A stretch of 64,000 bases of DNA from Streptomyces avicenniae (GTDB lineage: Bacteria > Actinomycetota > Actinomycetes > Streptomycetales > Streptomycetaceae), in NCBI RefSeq assembly GCF_000719135.1, contig NZ_JOEK01000005.1:124001-188000 (forward strand). Reading direction: 5' to 3'. Position 1 is the stretch's first letter. Each line of letters starts with the position of its first letter. The translations under genes were made by a program, and so were the position numbers. The notes beneath the pieces were generated by a model that was given only the letters and a program-made list of their open reading frames with translations, searched no databases and was not told where the DNA came from. Shown piece by piece: positions 60,443 through 64,000 of this stretch.

Positions 60443-60622
60443 ATGGAGCGACAGCACGAGGCCCAGGACGGGATCCAGGGACAGCCTCGGGGGGACGGCG
60501 GCCCGCGCCGGTTCGTCAGGGACCGGATCCCGCGCGGGCTGTGGATCCGCGTCGTGCTGTACGGGCTCGTGGGGCACGTCTTCGCGGCGTTCCTGCTGCT
60601 GCTCTTCCAGCTCGGCGAGTGA
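60443..60622 (+). CDS. Small single-helix membrane protein (DUF6126-like)
   Basis: 59 residues; GAAGGGA before the ATG. A basic N-terminus ending RFVRDRIPRGLWIRVVLYGL leads into a helix VGHVFAAFLLLLFQLGE. Such proteins regularly follow XRE-cupin genes in Streptomyces. Function unknown. Confidence 0.78.
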   Translation: MERQHEAQDGIQGQPRGDGGPRRFVRDRIPRGLWIRVVLYGLVGHVFAAFLLLLFQLGE

Positions 60623-60742
60623 CCCGGGCCACGGGGCTCGGCGCACCGGCGCCCCGGGGCCCAGCGGTATCCCGGGCAGCCACCGGACGAAGCAGCCGTT
60701 CCCCGACCCACTCCGCCCCGTCCGACCCGTCCGACCCATCCG

Positions 60743-60757
60743 ACAGTGACTCACTGT
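60743..60757. promoter_or_regulatory. 15-bp palindrome in a convergent gap
   Basis: ACAGTGA-C-TCACTGT is perfect (7-1-7) and lies in the 205-nt gap between the small membrane gene and the MocR 3' end. The gap also holds TTCACC and GGTGAA arms 40 nt apart. No gene is seen here; it may be a terminator or control an undetected small RNA. Confidence 0.35.
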
Positions 60758-60827
60758 ATTCATTCATGGGTTCACCGTAAGCGTTCCGTAGCCGTTGCGG
60801 TATCGCTCGTGCGGGTGAATCGCGCGC

Positions 60828-62345
60828 TCAGCCCGCCATGTCGTCCTCAGGCGCCGAGCGGGCGAGGGCGGCCAGAACGGCCAGCGCCCGGTCGAGGTCC
60901 CCGACGTCGGGCGACGCCAGGCCGAGCCGCACGGCGTTCGGCGCACGGTGCCGCCCCACGGCGAACGCCGCCGCCGGGGTGACGCCGATCCCGCGCCGCG
61001 CCGCCGCGGCGACGAACGTGTCGGCCCGCCACGGCGCGGGCAGCTCCCACCAGCAGTAGTAGGAACGCCGGTCGCCACGCACCGCGTAGCCGCCCAGGTG
61101 CCGCGCCGCGATCTCCTGCCGCACACCCGCCTCCCGCTGCTTCGCGCGCACCAGCGCGTCGGCCGTCCCGTCCGCCTGCCAGCGCGCCGCCGCCTCCAGC
61201 GCGAAGCGCGGCGGCGTCCAGCCGCCCGAGCGCAGCGCGGCGGCGAGCGGGGCCGTGAGCGCGGCGGGCGCGACGGCGAAACCGGCGGTGAGCCCGGGCG
61301 CGAGGCGCTTCGAGAGGCTGTCGATCAGGACGGTGCGCTCGGGCGCGAGGGCGGCCAGCGGCGGCAGGTCGTCCCGCAGGAAGCCCCAGACGCCGTCCTC
61401 GACGGCGTGCACACCGGTGCGGAGCAGCACGTCGGCGAGCCGGTGGGCGCGGGCGCCAGGCATGGTCACGGAGAGCGGGTTGTGCAGGGTCGGCTGGAGG
61501 TAGACGGCGTGCAGGCGGGCCCGGCGGTTCGCCTCCTCGACGGCCTCGGGCACGAGCCCGTCGTCGTCCATCGCCAGCGGCACCAGTGTGACGCCGAGGC
61601 GCGCGGCGACGGTCTTCAGCACGGGATACGTCAGTTCCTCGGCGCCCAGGCGCGCCCCCGGCGGCACCAGGGCGGCGATCGCCGCGGCGGTGGCCTGCCG
61701 TCCGTTGCCCGCGAAGAGGACGCGGTCCGGGTCGGGGAACCAGCCGCCGCGCGCGAGCAGGCTCGCGGCGGCGTGGCGGGCGGCGGGCGTACCGGCGGCG
61801 CCGACGGGGCGGAGCGCCTCGGCGAGGACGTCGGGCCGCAGCAGCGGGTCGAGGCCGGGGGCGAGGAGGGCGGCCTGCCCGGGGGCGACGGGGTGGTTCA
61901 GTTCGAGGTCGATACGGGAACCGGCCGGTTCGCTGAGCGCGGACGCGTCGGGCACGGCCGCGGCCCGGACGAACGTGCCGCGCCCCACCTCGCCGACCGT
62001 CAGGCCGCGCCGGGCCAGCTCGCGGTAGACGCGGGCGGCGGTCGAGGGAGCGATGGCGTGGCGGCGCGCGAAGTCCCGCTGCGTCGGGAGCCGGTCACCC
62101 GGCCTCAGCTCGCCGCGCCGGATCCGGGCGGCGACGAGATCGGCGACCTGGTGGAAGTCCCGACCGCCCGTGTCGCGCCCGCCCGGATCCCTGCGGCCCG
62201 GATCATCCCGTCGGCCCGGAGCCCACGCGTCGAAGTCCTGCCTCGCACCATCCCGACCCGCATCATCCCGACCCGCATCATTCTGGCCTACACGCTCCAT
62301 CCCGGCATCGAACCACATCATTGCACCGAGATCAATAGAAAGCAT
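60828..62345 (-). CDS. MocR-type GntR regulator with aminotransferase domain
   Basis: 505 residues from the ATG at 62345; ATGs at 62321, 62318 and 62300 are alternatives. After a Gly/Arg/Asp repeat linker come a GntR helix-turn-helix (LVAARIRRGELRPGDRLPTQ; APSTAARVYRELARRGLTVG) and a fold-type-I aminotransferase domain with PLP Lys in LIDSLSKRLAPGL. MocR proteins use PLP-bound amino compounds as signals. It is divergent from the DinB and LysE genes. Confidence 0.92.
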   Translation of the reverse strand: MLSIDLGAMMWFDAGMERVGQNDAGRDDAGRDGARQDFDAWAPGRRDDPGRRDPGGRDTGGRDFHQVADLVAARIRRGELRPGDRLPTQRDFARRHAIAPSTAARVYRELARRGLTVGEVGRGTFVRAAAVPDASALSEPAGSRIDLELNHPVAPGQAALLAPGLDPLLRPDVLAEALRPVGAAGTPAARHAAASLLARGGWFPDPDRVLFAGNGRQATAAAIAALVPPGARLGAEELTYPVLKTVAARLGVTLVPLAMDDDGLVPEAVEEANRRARLHAVYLQPTLHNPLSVTMPGARAHRLADVLLRTGVHAVEDGVWGFLRDDLPPLAALAPERTVLIDSLSKRLAPGLTAGFAVAPAALTAPLAAALRSGGWTPPRFALEAAARWQADGTADALVRAKQREAGVRQEIAARHLGGYAVRGDRRSYYCWWELPAPWRADTFVAAAARRGIGVTPAAAFAVGRHRAPNAVRLGLASPDVGDLDRALAVLAALARSAPEDDMAG

Positions 62346-62355
62346 TGCACCGAGA
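62319..62355. promoter_or_regulatory. Direct repeat operator of the MocR regulator
   Basis: CATTGCACCGAGA occurs twice (62319-62331 and 62343-62355), 24 nt apart. MocR proteins such as GabR and PdxR bind direct repeats. They overlap the possible start codons of the regulator gene, so binding would block its expression and could activate the divergent genes. Confidence 0.65.
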
Positions 62356-62410
62356 AAAGTGCGTCCATAGACTCATATTGCTTCGTAGCAGTCAGCAGAC
62401 CGAGGGGCCG

Positions 62411-62887
62411 ATGCCCGTGTCCCCGCACTCCGGATGCCCGCCACCACCGCACCACCTCCCGCCGTTCGACCGCGCGGACGCACCGGCCGTCCTGCGCCGG
62501 TACGCGGCACGGACGCACCGGCTGCTCACCCACCCGCACGCGGCCCCGGGGCGCCCCGGCTCGCCGCTCGAACGGGCCTGCCACGCCCGCGACATCTGCC
62601 TCGCCTTCCACACCCGGCTCGGCATCACCCTCGGCCTCCCGGCCGCCCCGCTCCCCATCGCCCCGCCCCCGCCCGTCCCCTACCGCGACGAGAACCCCCG
62701 CACCGTGGCCCACGAACTGCGCGCCGCCGCCGAAGCACTCGCCGACCGCCTCGCCCTCCTCTCCCCCGCCGACTGGGCCCGACACGACCCCCGCCCCGCA
62801 GCCGCGCCCTTCACGGTCGAGACCCTCACCGACCAGCTGCTGCGCACCCTCGCCCACCTGCTCACGGAAGTAGCACTCCCCGCATGA
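62411..62887 (+). CDS. DinB/maleylpyruvate isomerase-like protein
   Basis: 158 residues; GAGGGG before the ATG. Four-helix bundle pattern with His positions in PFDRADAPAVLRRYAARTHR and TVAHELRAAAEALADRLALL. These proteins are often thiol-dependent metal enzymes. It is coupled to the LysE gene (ATGA). Confidence 0.7.
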   Translation: MPVSPHSGCPPPPHHLPPFDRADAPAVLRRYAARTHRLLTHPHAAPGRPGSPLERACHARDICLAFHTRLGITLGLPAAPLPIAPPPPVPYRDENPRTVAHELRAAAEALADRLALLSPADWARHDPRPAAAPFTVETLTDQLLRTLAHLLTEVALPA

Positions 62888-63534
62888 TCAGCACACACGG
62901 CATACTCGGCGTCGCCATGGTCGCCCTCGGCATGGTCCTCACCCCGGGGCCGAACATGGTGTACCTCGTCTCCCGCAGCATCACCCAGGGGCGCCGCGCG
63001 GGGATCGTCTCCCTCGGCGGCGTCGCCGTCGGCTTCCTCTGCTACCTCCTGGCCGCGAACCTCGGCCTGTCCGCCGTCCTCGTCGCCGTACCCGAGCTGT
63101 ACACCGCCGTGAAACTGGCCGGAGCCGCCTACCTCCTGTGGCTCGCCTGGCAGGCCGTCAGGCCGGGCGGGCACTCCGCCTTCAGCCCGCGCGACCTGCC
63201 CGCCGACTCCACCCGGCGCCTGTTCACGATGGGCCTGATGACGAATCTGCTGAACCCCAAGATCGCGATCATGTACCTGTCGCTCATCCCGCAGTTCATC
63301 GACCCGGACGCCGGGCACGTCCTGCTCCAGGGCATCGTGCTGGGCAGCGCGCAGATCGCCGTCGCCGTCACCGTGAACCTCGCCATCGTCCTCGCCGCCG
63401 GGACCATCGCGGTCTTCCTGGCCCGCCACCCGGGCTGGCTGCGCGTGCAGCGCTACCTGATGGGCACGGCGCTCGGCGCCCTCGCGGTGGGGCTCGCCAC
63501 CGACACCTCGGGCCCGTCCACCGCACGGGGCTGA
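62884..63534 (+). CDS. LysE/RhtB-family amino-acid exporter
   Basis: 216 residues, six helices. VALGMVLTPGPNMVYLVSRS, then LMTNLLNPKIAIMYLSLIPQ are the family signatures. It probably exports an amino acid or derivative and may be switched on by the divergent MocR regulator. Confidence 0.93.
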   Translation: MISTHGILGVAMVALGMVLTPGPNMVYLVSRSITQGRRAGIVSLGGVAVGFLCYLLAANLGLSAVLVAVPELYTAVKLAGAAYLLWLAWQAVRPGGHSAFSPRDLPADSTRRLFTMGLMTNLLNPKIAIMYLSLIPQFIDPDAGHVLLQGIVLGSAQIAVAVTVNLAIVLAAGTIAVFLARHPGWLRVQRYLMGTALGALAVGLATDTSGPSTARG

Positions 63535-63566
63535 GCGGCGCCGGGCGTCCGACCGCCCGGCGCCGC
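63535..63566. terminator. Bidirectional terminator
   Basis: A 13-bp perfect stem (GCGGCGCCGGGCG and its complement) with 6-nt loop, starting right after the LysE stop and ending 14 nt from the convergent gene. Confidence 0.85.
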
Positions 63567-63579
63567 CCGGCCCCCGCCG

Positions 63580-64000
63580 TCAGCGGCGGCCGATGACCTC
63601 CGCGATCCGCACGAAGCCGTCCGCGCCGTGCCCGAGCCCCACCGCACGCCGCGCCATCCCCTCGGCCGCCCGCATCACGCCCGCGTCGATGCCGTGGGCC
63701 TCCGAGGTGTGGACGATGTGCGCCATGGACGAGACCGCCGACGTCAGCGGGTTGCCCTCCCCGGAGAACGTGCCGTCCGCCACGTCCGCGGCCGTCTCCT
63801 CGAAGAGCGGCGGCAGGATGGCGGCGATGCCCTGGGCGAACGGCGCCAGCTCGCCCGGCGTGACGCCCTCGGCTCCCGCCACGGCGAGGGCGTGCGCCCA
63901 GCCCGCCATCGCGGTCCAGAAGATGTCGAGCAGCGCGACGTCGTACGCCGCCGCGCGCCCGGGGTCCTCGCCGAGGTGGGTGTGGCTGCCTCCCAGCGTC
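63580..64000 (-). CDS. Imine-reductase-like NAD(P) enzyme, C-terminal part
   Basis: The frame is open to the right edge, giving the last 140 residues. It begins TLGGSHTHLGEDPGRAAAYD, then VALLDIFWTAMAGWAHALAV and GAEGVTPGELAPF, the helical dimer domain of imine reductases (beta-hydroxyacid dehydrogenase superfamily). The family's Asp/Tyr catalytic position is probably the YD pair here. The N-terminal Rossmann domain lies outside the window. Confidence 0.82.
   Translation of the reverse strand, partial: TLGGSHTHLGEDPGRAAAYDVALLDIFWTAMAGWAHALAVAGAEGVTPGELAPFAQGIAAILPPLFEETAADVADGTFSGEGNPLTSAVSSMAHIVHTSEAHGIDAGVMRAAEGMARRAVGLGHGADGFVRIAEVIGRR

Overview
The window is very GC-rich, and its codon use, short 4-nt gene overlaps, GTG starts and gene families (WhiB-type and ECF sigma proteins, a DUF6126-like protein, MocR, a second partial nuo cluster) point to a Streptomyces or close actinomycete. 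This is inferred from content only; no database was searched.

Layout. 1-3533: a Tat lipoprotein (cut by the left edge) divergent from a FadR-type regulator, then a three-gene sigma-like operon and a membrane protein. 3536-17650: a type I-E CRISPR-Cas island. From right to left it reads cas3, a 513-nt gap, cse1-cse2-cas7-cas5-cas6e-cas1-cas2, then array 1 (14 repeats, minus strand). Array 2 (34 repeats, plus strand) lies upstream of cas3 and points away from it. Both island ends hold broken tyrosine-recombinase sequence and the right end abuts tRNA-Tyr, so this looks like an old integration site. 17958-22321: yajQ, an lspA-like gene, corA, dedA, yccF and htpX. 22478-31701: a leftward nuo operon coding for NuoA, B, C, H-N but not D, E, F, G. 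31910-37183: a two-component pair, then a two-subunit 2-oxoacid:ferredoxin oxidoreductase. 37315-64000: accessory metabolism and transport, mostly regulator plus target units (WhiB-sigma fusion, MarR, TetR-MFS, Lrp-ddaH-rocD, MarR-MFS-PPOX, MerR with two promoters, XRE-cupin, MocR with DinB and LysE), a polysaccharide lyase 8, and an imine-reductase-like gene cut by the right edge.

The most striking observation is in the CRISPR island. The first (leader-proximal) spacer of array 2 is a perfect 32-nt match to the cell's own 513-nt gap between cas3 and the Cascade operon. The identity runs on into the four repeat bases before the spacer (TCCG), so the target carries a repeat-like flank where a PAM would be needed. 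The same gap holds a hairpin with the register and GCGA loop of the array-2 repeat, and six ACGGAG motifs. Together these suggest crRNA-guided binding without cleavage, that is autoregulation of Cascade expression. This is an inference that needs experiment.

Other points: a gene fusing a four-cysteine WhiB domain to an ECF-like sigma factor; a reduced complex I lacking the NADH module, close to an enzyme that makes reduced ferredoxin; and a MerR gene sitting among two matching 33-bp long-spacer promoters.
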